Below are positions 27,910-37,494 of a stretch of 64,000 nucleotides of DNA, one piece after another; the first letter of the stretch is position 1, and each line of letters opens with the position of its first letter. The translations under genes and the position numbers were made by a program. Source of the DNA: Acidipropionibacterium acidipropionici (GTDB lineage Bacteria; Actinomycetota; Actinomycetes; Propionibacteriales; Propionibacteriaceae); contig NZ_CP013126.1 of assembly GCF_001441165.1 (NCBI RefSeq), forward strand, positions 248,001 to 312,000. Reading direction: 5' to 3'. The notes under the pieces were generated by a model. The model was not told the origin of the DNA and ran no database searches. It was given only the letters and a program-made list of their open reading frames with translations.

Positions 27910-29421
27910 ATGTCAGATCGGATTGCCAACGAGGCTCTGCGTCAGAAGGTGATGAGTGCCGATGACGCGGCTTCCCTCATCCATGACGGCGACCAGATCG
28001 GCTTCGGTGGGTTCACCGGGTCGGGCTACCCCAAGGAGTTCCCGCCGGCCCTTGCCAAGCGCATCACGGCCGCCCACGAGAAGGGCGAGCACTTCACCGT
28101 CAACGCCTTCACCGGCGCCTCCACCGCCCCTGAGCTCGACGGGGCCCTGGCCGGGGTGGACGGCATCGGGATGCGCTCCCCGTACCAGTCGGACCCCACG
28201 ATGCGGGCCAAGATCAACGACGGCACGAGCTTCTACACCGACATCCACCTGTCGCAGTTCGGCATGCAGGTCCGTGAGGGATTCTTCGGCAAGCTGGACT
28301 ACGCCGTGATCGAGGCCACCAAGATCACCGCCGACGGCAACGTCATCCCCACCTCCTCGGTCGGCAACAATGCCGTCTACGTCGAGAAGGCCGAGAAGAT
28401 CATCATCGAGGTCAACGACTGGCAGTCCGAGGACCTCGAGGGCATGCACGACATCTACTACGGATTCGCGCTGCCGCCGAACCGCGTCCCGATCCCGATC
28501 ACCCATCCCGGTGACCGGATCGGCGAGACCTTCCTGCGGGTGCCGCAGAACAAGGTCGTCGCGATCATCGAGACCCACGATCCCGACCGCAACTCGCCCT
28601 TCAAGCCGATCGACGAGGACTCCCACAAGATCGCCGGCTACCTGCTGGACTTCTACGCCAATGAGGTCGAGCACGGCCGGATGCCGAAGAACCTGCTGCC
28701 CCTGCAGTCGGGCGTCGGCAACATCCCGAACGCCGTCCTCGACGGGCTGCTGCACTCGGATCTGGATCACCTGACCTCCTACACCGAGGTGATCCAGGAC
28801 GGGATGATCGATCTCATCGACGCCGGCAAGGTCGACGTGGCCTCGGCCACGGCCTTCTCGCTGTCGCCCGACTACGCCCACAAGATGAATGTGAACGCGG
28901 CCTTCTACCGCAACCACATCATCCTGCGCCCCCAGGAGATCTCAAACCATCCCGAGGTGATCCGCCGTCTCGGCGTGCTGGGCGCCAACGGCATGATCGA
29001 GGCCGACATCTACGGCAACGTGAACTCCACCCACGTGATGGGCTCGCGGATGATGAACGGCATCGGCGGGTCGGGAGACTTTACCCGCAACGCCTTCATC
29101 TCGGCCTTCGTGTCCCCCTCGACGGCCAAGGGCGGCAAGATCTCGGCGATCGTGCCGATGGTGTCCCACGTCGACCACACCGAGCACGACACGATGGTCA
29201 TCATCACCGAGCAGGGCATCGCCGATCTGCGTGGCCTGGCCCCCCGCCAGCGCGCCCCGAAGATCATCGACAACTGCGCTCACCCGGACTACCGGGATGC
29301 GCTGCACGACTACTACGACCGTGCCCTGCGCGACTGCAAGTTCAAGCAGACCCCGCACCTGCTCGAGGAGTCCTACTCCTTCCACCGCAGGTTCCAGGAG
29401 ACCGGCTCCATGAAGGCCTGA
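27910..29421 (+). CDS. Succinyl-CoA:acetate (or propionyl-CoA:succinate) CoA-transferase
   Basis: A 503-residue class I CoA-transferase of the acetyl-CoA hydrolase/transferase family (AarC, Cat1, ScpC relatives). The catalytic Glu is expected to be Glu293 in SYTEVIQDG, matching Glu294 of AarC. Glycine-rich CoA-binding loops include GGFTGSGYPKEFP at about 33-45 and GIGGSGDF near 388. In propionic bacteria this enzyme moves CoA between succinyl-CoA and acetate or propionate, closing the Wood-Werkman cycle. Strong AGGAGG before the ATG and an unusual structured leader suggest high, controlled expression. Confidence 0.93.
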   Translation: MSDRIANEALRQKVMSADDAASLIHDGDQIGFGGFTGSGYPKEFPPALAKRITAAHEKGEHFTVNAFTGASTAPELDGALAGVDGIGMRSPYQSDPTMRAKINDGTSFYTDIHLSQFGMQVREGFFGKLDYAVIEATKITADGNVIPTSSVGNNAVYVEKAEKIIIEVNDWQSEDLEGMHDIYYGFALPPNRVPIPITHPGDRIGETFLRVPQNKVVAIIETHDPDRNSPFKPIDEDSHKIAGYLLDFYANEVEHGRMPKNLLPLQSGVGNIPNAVLDGLLHSDLDHLTSYTEVIQDGMIDLIDAGKVDVASATAFSLSPDYAHKMNVNAAFYRNHIILRPQEISNHPEVIRRLGVLGANGMIEADIYGNVNSTHVMGSRMMNGIGGSGDFTRNAFISAFVSPSTAKGGKISAIVPMVSHVDHTEHDTMVIITEQGIADLRGLAPRQRAPKIIDNCAHPDYRDALHDYYDRALRDCKFKQTPHLLEESYSFHRRFQETGSMKA

Positions 29422-29453
29422 GCCGCTGAGAGCTCGGTTCTGAGCTGAGAGCA

Positions 29454-29477
29454 GGCCCCGACCACCAGGCCGGGGCC
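29454..29477 (+). terminator. Terminator-like hairpin after the CoA-transferase gene
   Basis: GGCCCCG and CGGGGCC form a 7-base stem with a 10-base loop, 33 bases after the stop, followed by CGTTCT. Confidence 0.55.
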
Positions 29478-29510
29478 CGTTCTGCGTCCCAGGCCGATGG
29501 ACCATTTCGG

Positions 29511-29576
29511 CGACGGCATCCAAACCTGGCGACGTCAGGTGTATTCCAATGCCCTCGCCAGGTTTGGATGCCGTCG
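29511..29576 (-). repeat. Dispersed palindromic element, family A, copy 2
   Basis: Arms 29511-29531 and 29556-29576 are perfect 21-base reverse complements sharing the family core CATCCAAACCTGGCG. The 24-base centre matches copy 1 (2150-2209) at 20 of 24 positions, but in inverted orientation, while the sequence right of both copies is the same (CGTCGAGGAC). Confidence 0.88.
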
Positions 29577-29606
29577 AGGACGTGAGCTCCAACTCACTGC
29601 TCCCCC

Positions 29607-30269
29607 TCAGCCGAGCAGCAGGGCGCGCAGTTCGGCGACGTCGTGGGCCCGGTATGCGGCCGTGGCGGCCTCGGCCGGGGTGCCGTATCCCCATTCCACG
29701 TAGATGGTGTCGATCCCGTGGGCGGCGGCCCCGTCGATGTCGTGGCTGCGGTCCCCCACCATCACGGGGTGCGAGGTGTCGAGGCCCTTGGTCTCCAGCT
29801 GGCTCAGAGCGTCGGCGATGATGCCGGCCTTGTCGGCCCCGGCATGGGTCTCGGCGGCCCCGGCGACGGCGTCGAACTCCCCAGACAGGTGGTAGTCGTC
29901 GAGCCAGCGGCGGGCGATCCTGATCCTCTTCGAGGTGGCCAGGCCCAGGGCGATGCCGGCGTCATGGAGGTCGCAGATGAGTTCCACGACGCCGGGGTAC
30001 ACCGAGACCAGGTACTCGAGCTCGTCGTGGTGGTCGCGGTAGAGCCCCGCGGCCCGCTCGATGTCGGCCTGATCGGTGAAGCCGGTGATCCAGCGCACCG
30101 TGTCGGTCATCGGCGGGCCCATGAAGGTGGTGACGTCGGTCAGATCGGGTTCTGGAAGGCCGAGGTCGGCGGCCATCAGCCGCAGCGCCCCGGCGATGCA
30201 GTCCAGGGAGTCCGAGATCGTGCCGTCCATGTCGAACAGGACGGCCGTCGCGCCGATCCCCGCCATCAT
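29607..30269 (-). CDS. HAD-superfamily phosphatase (phosphoglycolate phosphatase-like)
   Basis: A 220-residue HAD hydrolase. Motif I is LFDMDGTISDS (nucleophile Asp13, acid/base Asp15), motif II ATSKR, motif III the Lys near 147 and motif IV MVGDRSHDIDGA. A helical cap lies between motifs I and II, as in Gph and PpaX. Substrate unknown. Start taken at the first ATG of an ATGATG pair with GGAAGG upstream; GTG 30305 is possible. Confidence 0.82.
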   Translation of the reverse strand: MMAGIGATAVLFDMDGTISDSLDCIAGALRLMAADLGLPEPDLTDVTTFMGPPMTDTVRWITGFTDQADIERAAGLYRDHHDELEYLVSVYPGVVELICDLHDAGIALGLATSKRIRIARRWLDDYHLSGEFDAVAGAAETHAGADKAGIIADALSQLETKGLDTSHPVMVGDRSHDIDGAAAHGIDTIYVEWGYGTPAEAATAAYRAHDVAELRALLLG

Positions 30270-30329
30270 CCGCCGCCTTCCCGGGGCGCGATCGAGCCCC
30301 GTCACCCGGCCATTGTGCCGGATGTCTCG

Positions 30330-30350
30330 GCTCGTCGTGCCACGACGAGC
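30330..30350 (+). promoter_or_regulatory. 21-bp palindromic operator before the TetR gene
   Basis: GCTCGTCGTG and CACGACGAGC are perfect 10-base inverted arms around a single central base. It lies in the divergent HAD/TetR gap, 35 bases before the TetR -10 box, and fits an autoregulatory TetR-family site. Confidence 0.6.
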
Positions 30351-30385
30351 GGCATCGCTCCGGTTGCCGCATCCGGTCGGACTTC

Positions 30386-30391
30386 TAGGAT
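30386..30391 (+). promoter_or_regulatory. -10 box of a leaderless promoter for the TetR gene
   Basis: TAGGAT ends 7 bases before ATG 30399, identical in sequence and spacing to the permease promoter at 2902. Confidence 0.5.
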
Positions 30392-30398
30392 TCACGAC

Positions 30399-31043
30399 AT
30401 GGACAGCACGACCGCCCCGCGCCGGGGACGACGTCCGGGGGCCCGCGACACCCGAGGGGAGATCATCGCCGCGGCCGGGCAGCTCTTCGCCGACGAGCCC
30501 TTCGACCGGGTGTCGCTGAGGGCCGTCGCCAGGCGGGCCGGGGTGGATCCGGCCCTCGTCCACCACTACTTCTCCGGCAAGGCCGAGCTGTTCCTCACCG
30601 CGGTCGCCGACGTCCCGGCCGATCCCGCCGAGGTGTTCGGGGTGCTCGACGAGCTCCCGGCCCAGGAATGCGGGGCGGGTCTGGTGCTGGCCTTCACCGC
30701 CGTGTGGGACCAGCCGGGCCGCGACGGGCGATTCACCGGTTTCGTCACCACCATGATGTCCTCGCCCGATCTCACCGCGGGAGCCCGGGAATTCATCACC
30801 ACCCAGATCGGGGCCCGGGTCACCGCCCTGGCCGATCCCGCCGAGCGGGAGCTGCGCGCCACCCTCGCCGTGAGCCAGATGCTCGGCATGGCGATGCTCC
30901 GCTACACCGTGAAGGTGGAGCCGATCGCCTCGATGGAGCGCACCCGGCTGGCCGACGTCTACGGCCCGACCTTCCAGCACTACCTGGTCGGGCGCCTGTC
31001 GGCCTCGGAGCTGCGGAATTCATCACCGGCATCGCGGAGATGA
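30399..31043 (+). CDS. TetR-family transcriptional repressor
   Basis: A 214-residue regulator. The helix-turn-helix is at about residues 20-66 (FDRVSLRAVARRAGVDPALVHHYF) in an N-terminal TetR domain. A C-terminal ligand-binding domain like that of actinobacterial drug-responsive TetR proteins follows. It precedes an ABC exporter pair by 32 bases and is expected to repress it and itself through the palindrome at 30330-30350. Confidence 0.9.
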   Translation: MDSTTAPRRGRRPGARDTRGEIIAAAGQLFADEPFDRVSLRAVARRAGVDPALVHHYFSGKAELFLTAVADVPADPAEVFGVLDELPAQECGAGLVLAFTAVWDQPGRDGRFTGFVTTMMSSPDLTAGAREFITTQIGARVTALADPAERELRATLAVSQMLGMAMLRYTVKVEPIASMERTRLADVYGPTFQHYLVGRLSASELRNSSPASRR

Positions 31044-31062
31044 TCCCGGCCTCCACCCTCCC

Positions 31063-31068
31063 TACCGT
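31063..31068 (+). promoter_or_regulatory. -10 box before the ABC ATPase gene
   Basis: TACCGT ends 7 bases before ATG 31076; no ribosome-binding site. It suggests a leaderless transcript for the exporter genes separate from, or in addition to, read-through from the TetR gene. Confidence 0.4.
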
Positions 31069-31075
31069 TGTCCCC

Positions 31076-31834
31076 ATGACAGATGATCCAGCCGTCCTCA
31101 TCGACGGCCTTCGCGTCGACCGCGGCGGACGACCGGTGCTGGAGGGGCTCAGCCTGGCCGTCCGGCGCGGGATGGTGACAGGGCTGCTCGGGCCCTCCGG
31201 GGCGGGCAAGTCCACCCTGATCCGCGCGATCGTGGGCGTGCAGAAGGTGCGCTCGGGATCGGTGACGGTGCTCGGGCACCCCGCCGGCTCCCCCGCGCTC
31301 CGACGCCGGGTCGGCTACATGACGCAGGCGCCGAGCATCTACGACGACCTCACCGTCACCGCGAACCTGCGCTACTTCGCCCGCCTCTTCGGGGCGCCCG
31401 GCAGCAGGGTGACGCAGGTGATCGAGCAGGTGGATCTGAGGGCCGACGCTCACCGGCCGGCGGGCTCGCTGTCCGGCGGGCAGCGCTCACGGGTATCGCT
31501 GGGCTGCGCCCTGGTGGGCGACCCCGATCTGCTCGTCCTCGACGAGCCCACCGTCGGTCTGGACCCCGTCCTGCGGCGCTCCCTGTGGCGGCTCTTCGGT
31601 GAGCTCGCCTCCGAGGGCAGGACGCTCATCGTCTCCAGCCATGTGATGGACGAGGCGAGCCGCTGCGACGAGCTCGTGCTGCTGCGCGAAGGGGCCGTCC
31701 TGGCCCAGGAGAGCCCCGATGCCCTGCTGGAACAGACCGGTGCCCCGGACGCCGAGGCAGCCTTCCTCACCCTCATCGACCGCGCCGAACAGGCCGGCGG
31801 AACCCGCCCGGACGAGGATCGGAGGGCGTCATGA
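31076..31834 (+). CDS. ABC-2 exporter ATP-binding protein
   Basis: A 252-residue ATPase of the drug/lipid exporter group. Walker A GPSGAGKST (about 40-48), the Q-loop near YMTQAPS, signature LSGGQRSRV, Walker B LLVLDEPTVGLDP and the H-loop VSSHVMDEA are all intact. The membrane partner follows with an ATGA overlap. Control by the TetR gene upstream is likely. Substrate unknown. Confidence 0.92.
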   Translation: MTDDPAVLIDGLRVDRGGRPVLEGLSLAVRRGMVTGLLGPSGAGKSTLIRAIVGVQKVRSGSVTVLGHPAGSPALRRRVGYMTQAPSIYDDLTVTANLRYFARLFGAPGSRVTQVIEQVDLRADAHRPAGSLSGGQRSRVSLGCALVGDPDLLVLDEPTVGLDPVLRRSLWRLFGELASEGRTLIVSSHVMDEASRCDELVLLREGAVLAQESPDALLEQTGAPDAEAAFLTLIDRAEQAGGTRPDEDRRAS

Positions 31835-32565
31835 CCGGCACCCTCATCACGGCCGCGCGGGTGCTCGGCCAGTTGCGCCACGACCACCGCTCGGTGGCTC
31901 TCATCCTGGTGGTGCCGTGCGTCCTCATCGGGCTGCTGGCCTGGGTCTACGCCGACACCGACTCAGGCCTCTTCGACCGCATCGGCCCGGCCCTTCTCGG
32001 CGTCTTCCCATTGGTCGTGATGTTCGTGGTGACCAGCGTCTCCACCCTGCGGGAGCGCCGCTCCGGCACCCTGGAGAGGCTGTGGACCACCCCCGTCACC
32101 AAGGGCGGCTTCGTCGCCGGCTACGCCCTGGCATTCGGCCTCATGTCCGTGCTCCAGGCCCTCATCGCAGTCGGATTCGCCATGTGGGTCTGCGGGCTCG
32201 ATCTGGAGGGACCCGTCTGGCAGCTCATCGTCGTGGCCGTGCTGGACGCGGTGCTCGGGACCTGCCTGGGACTGCTGGCCTCCGGGTTCGCCCGCACCGA
32301 GTTCCAGGCGGTGCAGTTCATGCCGGCATTCATCCTGCCCCAGTTCCTGCTCTGCGGGCTGCTGGTGCCCCGGGATGCTATGCCCGACGTGCTGCACTGG
32401 ATCTCCGACGTGCTGCCGCTGTCCTACGCGGTCGATGCGATGAAGACCCTGGCCACCAGCAGCGACTCGGGGGGCGACGTCGCCAGGGACTGCGCGATCC
32501 TGGGCGGCTTCATCGCCCTCGCGGTGATCGGCGGGGCCGCGACCCTGAGGCGCCGCACCAGCTGA
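31831..32565 (+). CDS. ABC-2 type exporter permease
   Basis: A 244-residue membrane protein with six hydrophobic segments and the ABC-2 motif RERRSGTLERLWTTPVTK between segments 2 and 3. LPLSYAVDAMKTL lies near the C-terminus. Translationally coupled to the ATPase. Confidence 0.9.
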   Translation: MTGTLITAARVLGQLRHDHRSVALILVVPCVLIGLLAWVYADTDSGLFDRIGPALLGVFPLVVMFVVTSVSTLRERRSGTLERLWTTPVTKGGFVAGYALAFGLMSVLQALIAVGFAMWVCGLDLEGPVWQLIVVAVLDAVLGTCLGLLASGFARTEFQAVQFMPAFILPQFLLCGLLVPRDAMPDVLHWISDVLPLSYAVDAMKTLATSSDSGGDVARDCAILGGFIALAVIGGAATLRRRTS

Positions 32566-32611
32566 GCCCCGCGTCGTAGTCTGGTCGGGTACCCGACCCC
32601 CCAGGAGCATC

Positions 32612-33244
32612 GTGAGCGAGCAGACCTCCCCCGCCTCCCCGACGCCCGGCCCCAGGCCGGTCACCGAGATCGGCACCCTGCCTCCGATCGACGTCGTGGA
32701 GAAGCGGCTGCCCGTCGATCCTGCCACCGGGAGGCCGCGCCGCGAGATCCTGGCCACCATCGCCACCATCTGCTACATCCTGGCCGCCGGAGCGTCTGCT
32801 GTGGCCCTGGCCAGGGCCTGGTGGGGGACGATCAATATGCGCACCTTCCACCTCGCCACGAACCTCATGACCTGGACAGATCCGCGCCCCGGGTCGCTGG
32901 CGTCGGTGCTGCTTGCGGCCCTGATGATGGTGATCGGGGGCGTGATGGTGGCGATGCCCGCGCTTCTGGCGGTCAACACCTGGCTGGGCCGCCGTTGGGT
33001 GCGGTGGGGAGCGATCGGCGGGGTGGCGGCCGCGGTTCTGGCGGTCACTCTCAACCCGCTCGCCTGGATCAGCGCGCCCTTCTCGATCGCCGGCGGGGTG
33101 ATGGTGTGGCTGCCGTCGACCCGGCGCTGGTTCGAGCTGTGGCGTCAGGTCCGCTCCGAGCCCGAGGTGGAGCGCTTCACCCCCCGCCCCATCACCTACG
33201 GGCCCGTCGCCAAGCACATGTGGCCCCCGGGACGCCGTACTTGA
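32612..33244 (+). CDS. Membrane protein of unknown function
   Basis: A 210-residue protein. It has an N-terminal Pro-rich cytoplasmic stretch of about 45 residues, then four hydrophobic segments at about 46-68, 96-118, 122-140 and 145-165, and a basic tail. AGGAG lies before the GTG start. I do not recognise a family. It stands alone between the ABC exporter and a sugar porter. Confidence 0.7.
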   Translation: MSEQTSPASPTPGPRPVTEIGTLPPIDVVEKRLPVDPATGRPRREILATIATICYILAAGASAVALARAWWGTINMRTFHLATNLMTWTDPRPGSLASVLLAALMMVIGGVMVAMPALLAVNTWLGRRWVRWGAIGGVAAAVLAVTLNPLAWISAPFSIAGGVMVWLPSTRRWFELWRQVRSEPEVERFTPRPITYGPVAKHMWPPGRRT

Positions 33245-33279
33245 ACGACTCCGACGGCTCGGCGTCGCGCTGGATTCTG

Positions 33280-33293
33280 GATGTTTACACATC
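33280..33293 (+). promoter_or_regulatory. Possible operator before the sugar porter
   Basis: GATGT-TTAC-ACATC, a 5-base inverted repeat, lies about 200 bases before the likely start of the sugar porter. It sits in an otherwise gene-free gap (33245-33491). Confidence 0.3.
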
Positions 33294-33491
33294 GGAACCG
33301 GAAATGTAATGACGCTGAAATCTGGGGACGCCGTGAGGGCCGATCCAGAAGTCGCTCGAACCCGCCGGACAAGCGGCTCAGAGCGGGGTTCACAGCGGGG
33401 CGCACACAGTGGAATGTGGACGGGCGAAGGGGCTCTTCTGCTTGTCATCCCGGATCGACAGGACTTGAGTCCCGGAGTAAAACGGACCGCG

Positions 33492-35045
33492 GTGATTTGG
33501 ACACAGACACCAGAGAAGAAGTTTCCTCCAAGCGGCTCCGGTGCTGAATCGGGCCGACGCCGCCCCTCTCGCAAAGGTCTGCGAAGACGCCTGAATGCGA
33601 CCATTCTCATCGCCACCCTGGGGGCTTTCGGCTTCGGCTACGACACCGGCGTGATCGCCGGCGCGCTGCCCTTCATCTCACGGCCCGCCTCCCAGGGCGG
33701 ATTCGATCTCACACCGGCCACCGAGGGCCTGGTGACCGCCTCCCTGCTGGTCGGCGCAGCTGGCGGTGCGATCGCCGCTGGCCGTGTCGCCGACTGGTGG
33801 GGGCGGCGTCGCACCATGCTCGGGATCGCCGTGGTGTTCGTGGCGGGCGCACTCGGATGCGCCCTGTCGCCGAATCTGACGGTGATAATCGTGACCCGGG
33901 TGATCCTCGGGCTGGCCGTGGGCGGCGCCTCGACGATCGTACCCATGTTCATCGGGGAGCTGGCGCCTGCTTCACGACGTGGCCAGCTCGTCTCCCGCAA
34001 TGAGCTGATGATCATCACCGGCGAGCTGGTCGCCTACATCTGCAACGCCGTGCTCGGCGCGTGGGGAGACCAGATGCACGCCTGGCGGTGGATGCTCGGC
34101 CTGGCCGCAGTGCCTGCCGCGGCGCTGTGGATCGGCGCCCACTTCATCCCCGAATCGCCCCGGTGGCTGGTCTCCCAGCGGCGCCACGCCGAGGCTCACG
34201 AGGTGCTGCGACGGTTCCGCCACGAGGATCCGGCGCCCGAGGTGCACACCATCGAGCACCTGGTCACCAAGACCGCGGCCGCCCAGAAGAACAGCCGTCA
34301 GCACCTGCACACACCCTGGGTGCGCAGGATCACCCTGATCGGCATCGGATACGGGGCGATGTTCCAGCTGTGCGGCGTCAACGCCGTGCTGTACTTCGCA
34401 CCGACCCTGCTGATGCAGACCGGACTGGGCACCAACGCCGCCCTGGTGGGCACGATCGGCAACGGAGTCATCGCCCTGGCCAGCACCATCGTGGGCCTGC
34501 GCATCGTCGCCCACCGCGACCGGCGCGCCATGCTGCGCATCGGCGGAATCGGGATCATCTGCTCCCATGTGGCGCTGGGCCTGGCATTCATGCTGCCCGC
34601 GAGTCTGTCGCGCAGCTATCTGATCCTGGCGCTGATGATGGTCTTCCTGGCGTTCAACGAGACCTTCACCAGCATCGTGTTCTGGCTCATGATGTCCGAG
34701 ATCTTCCCGCTGAGGGTTCGCGGTGTGGGCATGGGCGTCGCCATCATGTTCCAGTGGCTGAGCAACGCGGCCGTCACCCAGATGTTCCCGGTCATGATCT
34801 CCCACCTGGGTGGGACGACGTTCCTCATCTTCGCCGTCCTCAACATCGGGGTGCTGGCCTTCCAGCTGAAGTTCCTGCCCGAGACCAGGAACAAGAGTCT
34901 GGAACAGCTCGAGAAACAGCTCGCCAACGGCCAGAGCGGCAAAGAGCCGATCGAGACCGGGGCCGGGTCTGCCTCCGAGGCCGAAGTGAGGCCCGATTCC
35001 GGGACTGGGACGGGGTCTCAGGGCTATTCGGAATCCAGAACGTAG
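33492..35045 (+). CDS. Sugar porter family MFS transporter
   Basis: About 517 residues with 12 membrane segments. Sugar-porter signatures are present: GYDTGVIAGAL in segment 1, GRVADWWGRRR after segment 2, PESPRWL before the central loop, the QQxxGxN-like QLCGVNAVLYF in segment 7 and PETRNKSLEQLE at the end. Related to proton-coupled pentose, hexose or myo-inositol porters. GTG 33492 gives the normal length; an ATG at 33309 would add an unconserved 61-residue extension. Substrate unknown, no catabolic genes adjoin. Confidence 0.85.
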   Translation: MIWTQTPEKKFPPSGSGAESGRRRPSRKGLRRRLNATILIATLGAFGFGYDTGVIAGALPFISRPASQGGFDLTPATEGLVTASLLVGAAGGAIAAGRVADWWGRRRTMLGIAVVFVAGALGCALSPNLTVIIVTRVILGLAVGGASTIVPMFIGELAPASRRGQLVSRNELMIITGELVAYICNAVLGAWGDQMHAWRWMLGLAAVPAAALWIGAHFIPESPRWLVSQRRHAEAHEVLRRFRHEDPAPEVHTIEHLVTKTAAAQKNSRQHLHTPWVRRITLIGIGYGAMFQLCGVNAVLYFAPTLLMQTGLGTNAALVGTIGNGVIALASTIVGLRIVAHRDRRAMLRIGGIGIICSHVALGLAFMLPASLSRSYLILALMMVFLAFNETFTSIVFWLMMSEIFPLRVRGVGMGVAIMFQWLSNAAVTQMFPVMISHLGGTTFLIFAVLNIGVLAFQLKFLPETRNKSLEQLEKQLANGQSGKEPIETGAGSASEAEVRPDSGTGTGSQGYSESRT

Positions 35046-35145
35046 CTGTGGATCACGAGCCGGTTCGGGAGGCGAGGCAGACTCACAACCGGATATGCGG
35101 CGGATTGCCTCCTGACCACCGCGCCGCTGTCGGCCGATCAGGTCG

Positions 35146-35931
35146 TCAGCGGCGGAAGATCAGCGCCTCCCGGGCGTTGTCGGCCATGTCGCGGATCGCC
35201 GGATGCTCCCCGGAGTCCAGTACCTCGCGCAGCGGTCCGCGGACCACGATCCGACCGTCCGCCAGGAACGCGACCTCCGGGCACAGGTGCTGGATGAGGT
35301 CCAGGTCGTGGGAGGCCACCATGGTGCCGATCTCCAGCTGGGCGATCATGGCGGCCAGCATCCGGGCGATCTGCGCGCGAGACCCCGGGTCCACCGCGGA
35401 CAGCGGCTCGTCCAGCACGAGGATCTCCGGACGGGTGGCCAGTGCCGTGGCGAGCGCGACGCGCTGCTGCTCGCCTCCCGAGAGGGTGCGCATGGCCCGC
35501 CCGAGGTACTCCTCTCCGAGGCCGACGCTCGCCAGCATCTGAACAGGGGTGACGTCGTGCGGCCGGCCCCCCTTGCGGGCCTCCTTCGAGGCGAGCTTGA
35601 GGCGATCCTTGACGGTCTCGCGGGGGTCGACGATGGTCATCGAGTCCTGGGACATGAATCGGGCCCCGGCCGTGAACACCTTCGCCGCGCCGAACCGCAG
35701 CTTGTGCACCGGAGTGCCGTTGAAGGTGACCGATCCCGACCACGGCAGCACAGTGCCCTTGAGCACCCGGATGAGGGTCGTCTTGCCGACTCCCGAGGGG
35801 CCGACGAGCCCGAGCGGGGAGTCCCCGGATCCGACGGTCAGATCGACCCCGTCGAGCACCTTCTCCCCCTCATATCCGGCGCTGACTCCAGCGGCGACGA
35901 GTGCGGATCCAGCGGGTGATTCGGGGGCCAT
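35146..35931 (-). CDS. Orphan ABC transporter ATP-binding protein
   Basis: A 261-residue ATPase with intact Walker A (GPSGVGKTT), Q-loop (RFMSQDS), signature LSGGEQQRV, Walker B (ILVLDEPLSAVDP) and H-loop (ASHDLDL). It most resembles DppF/PhnK-type ATPases. No permease or binding protein adjoins it on either side, so its partner must be elsewhere. The amidase gene is upstream-most neighbour on the other side of its stop, not its partner by any clear sign. Confidence 0.85.
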   Translation of the reverse strand: MAPESPAGSALVAAGVSAGYEGEKVLDGVDLTVGSGDSPLGLVGPSGVGKTTLIRVLKGTVLPWSGSVTFNGTPVHKLRFGAAKVFTAGARFMSQDSMTIVDPRETVKDRLKLASKEARKGGRPHDVTPVQMLASVGLGEEYLGRAMRTLSGGEQQRVALATALATRPEILVLDEPLSAVDPGSRAQIARMLAAMIAQLEIGTMVASHDLDLIQHLCPEVAFLADGRIVVRGPLREVLDSGEHPAIRDMADNAREALIFRR

Positions 35932-35987
35932 TTCTCTCCTGATGACGGGGACCTCTGAACTTTACACACCGGCCTTCGAGCCGTCTC

Positions 35988-37412
35988 TCAGGAGACGGAG
36001 GGCCCGGTGGGCCCGACCGCCTCCTCGAGCTGGGCCGACAGCGCCAGCAGCAGGGTCTCGTCATTCATCTTGGCGCCGACCGTGATGCCGATGGGCAGTT
36101 CGACGCCGTCGATGCGCGCGGTCCGCAGGGGAAGGCTGATGGCGGGCCGTCCGGTGAGGTTCCAGATGCTGCTCCACGGGGTGAACTCGCACTGGGCGTC
36201 GAAGTCGGCGGCGGGGTCGTCATCGTCGCGGATGGCGCCCACCGGCAGGGGCGGCTGGGCCAGGGTGGGGCAGATCACGAGGTCGAAGTCGTCCCACAGC
36301 TCGGCGGTCCGGCGGGTCACCTGCTGGATCCCGTCCATCGCCCGGGCGAGCTCCAGGGCCGAGTACCCGGCCCCGAGGTCCCGCAGCCATCGGGTCAGCG
36401 GCCGCAGCTGGTCCTCGGCGTCCTCGGGAATCTGGATGGACGCCGCGCCGACCGCCCACACCACCTTGAAGGAGTCCCACTGCTCGGCGGTGAAGGGCCT
36501 GGGAGCGGGCTCGACGTCGTGGCCCAGATCGGTGAGCAGGCTCACGGTGCGGGTGAGGGCCCCGGTGACCGCGGGATGGATGATCGCGGTGTCGCTGATC
36601 ACCGGTTCGGCCAGCACGCCGATCCGCAGCTTCCCGACCGGGTGCTCGCAGGCGCTCAGGTAGCTGCCCGCGGGAGCCGGCGCCGGATACGGGTCCCCCG
36701 GCCAGCCGACCGACAGGATGTCGAGTGCGGCGGCGGTGTCGCGGACGGTGCGGGAGAGCACCCCGGCCGATCCCAACCCGGGCCCGTCGATGGCGTAGGG
36801 GCCGGTGGAGACCCGTCCGCGGCTGGGTTTGAGCCCCACCAGGCCGCAGCAGCTCGCCGGGATGCGGATCGATCCGCCGCCGTCGGATCCCTGGGCGATG
36901 GGCACCTGGCCGGCGGCCACGGATGCCGCCGCGCCACCCGAGGAGCCGCCGGCCGTCCGGGTCGGATCCCACGGGGTGACGGCGGGGTCGTGGCCCTCGG
37001 GCTCGGTGTAGCAGGGCAGGCCGAACTCGGGGGTCGACGTCTTGCCGATCGCCACCGTGCCGGCCTCCTTGAGCCTGGTGACGACGCCGTCGTCCCAGGT
37101 GGCCAGGTGCCCGCGGAGGGCCGCTGATCCGCCCTCCATCGGCATGCCGTCGGCGGAGTTGAGGTCCTTGATGGGGCATGGGACGCCGAAGAGCGGGCCG
37201 GGGGCGAAGTCCGGGTCGGCGAGTTGACGCTGAAGCTCCTCGGCGCGAGCCATCGCGCCCTCGTCGTCGATGTGCACCCAGGCGCCGAAGCTGTCGGCAT
37301 GAGCGCGGTCCAGGGCATCGGCCACGACCTCCGGCACCGTCACCTCCCCCGCGACGATCCGCGCCGAGAGGTCGAGTCCGCTCATCTGTTCAAGCCCGCT
37401 CGTCGGCGTCAT
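35988..37412 (-). CDS. Amidase (amidase-signature family)
   Basis: A 474-residue hydrolase with the Ser-cisSer-Lys triad: Lys82 in CPIKDLN, cis-Ser157/158 in GGSSGG and nucleophile Ser181 in GSDGGGSIR. It resembles bacterial amidases and 6-aminohexanoate-dimer or indoleacetamide hydrolases rather than GatA, since no gatB or gatC is near. ATG 37412 is preceded by GGAGG; longer frames cross the tRNA gene. Substrate unknown. Confidence 0.88.
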   Translation of the reverse strand: MTPTSGLEQMSGLDLSARIVAGEVTVPEVVADALDRAHADSFGAWVHIDDEGAMARAEELQRQLADPDFAPGPLFGVPCPIKDLNSADGMPMEGGSAALRGHLATWDDGVVTRLKEAGTVAIGKTSTPEFGLPCYTEPEGHDPAVTPWDPTRTAGGSSGGAAASVAAGQVPIAQGSDGGGSIRIPASCCGLVGLKPSRGRVSTGPYAIDGPGLGSAGVLSRTVRDTAAALDILSVGWPGDPYPAPAPAGSYLSACEHPVGKLRIGVLAEPVISDTAIIHPAVTGALTRTVSLLTDLGHDVEPAPRPFTAEQWDSFKVVWAVGAASIQIPEDAEDQLRPLTRWLRDLGAGYSALELARAMDGIQQVTRRTAELWDDFDLVICPTLAQPPLPVGAIRDDDDPAADFDAQCEFTPWSSIWNLTGRPAISLPLRTARIDGVELPIGITVGAKMNDETLLLALSAQLEEAVGPTGPSVS

Positions 37413-37494
37413 GTGAGCCTCCCTGCTCCTGAGCACGGGCCGGAGGCCCGGGTGATGAGGGAAGGCTACGCGCCGGGCGGCCGGGACCCAGAGA

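Noticed and set aside
35988-37412. Amidase as GatA of the tRNA amidotransferase
   Set aside because: No gatC or gatB beside it, and substrate-side residues look like the general amidases.
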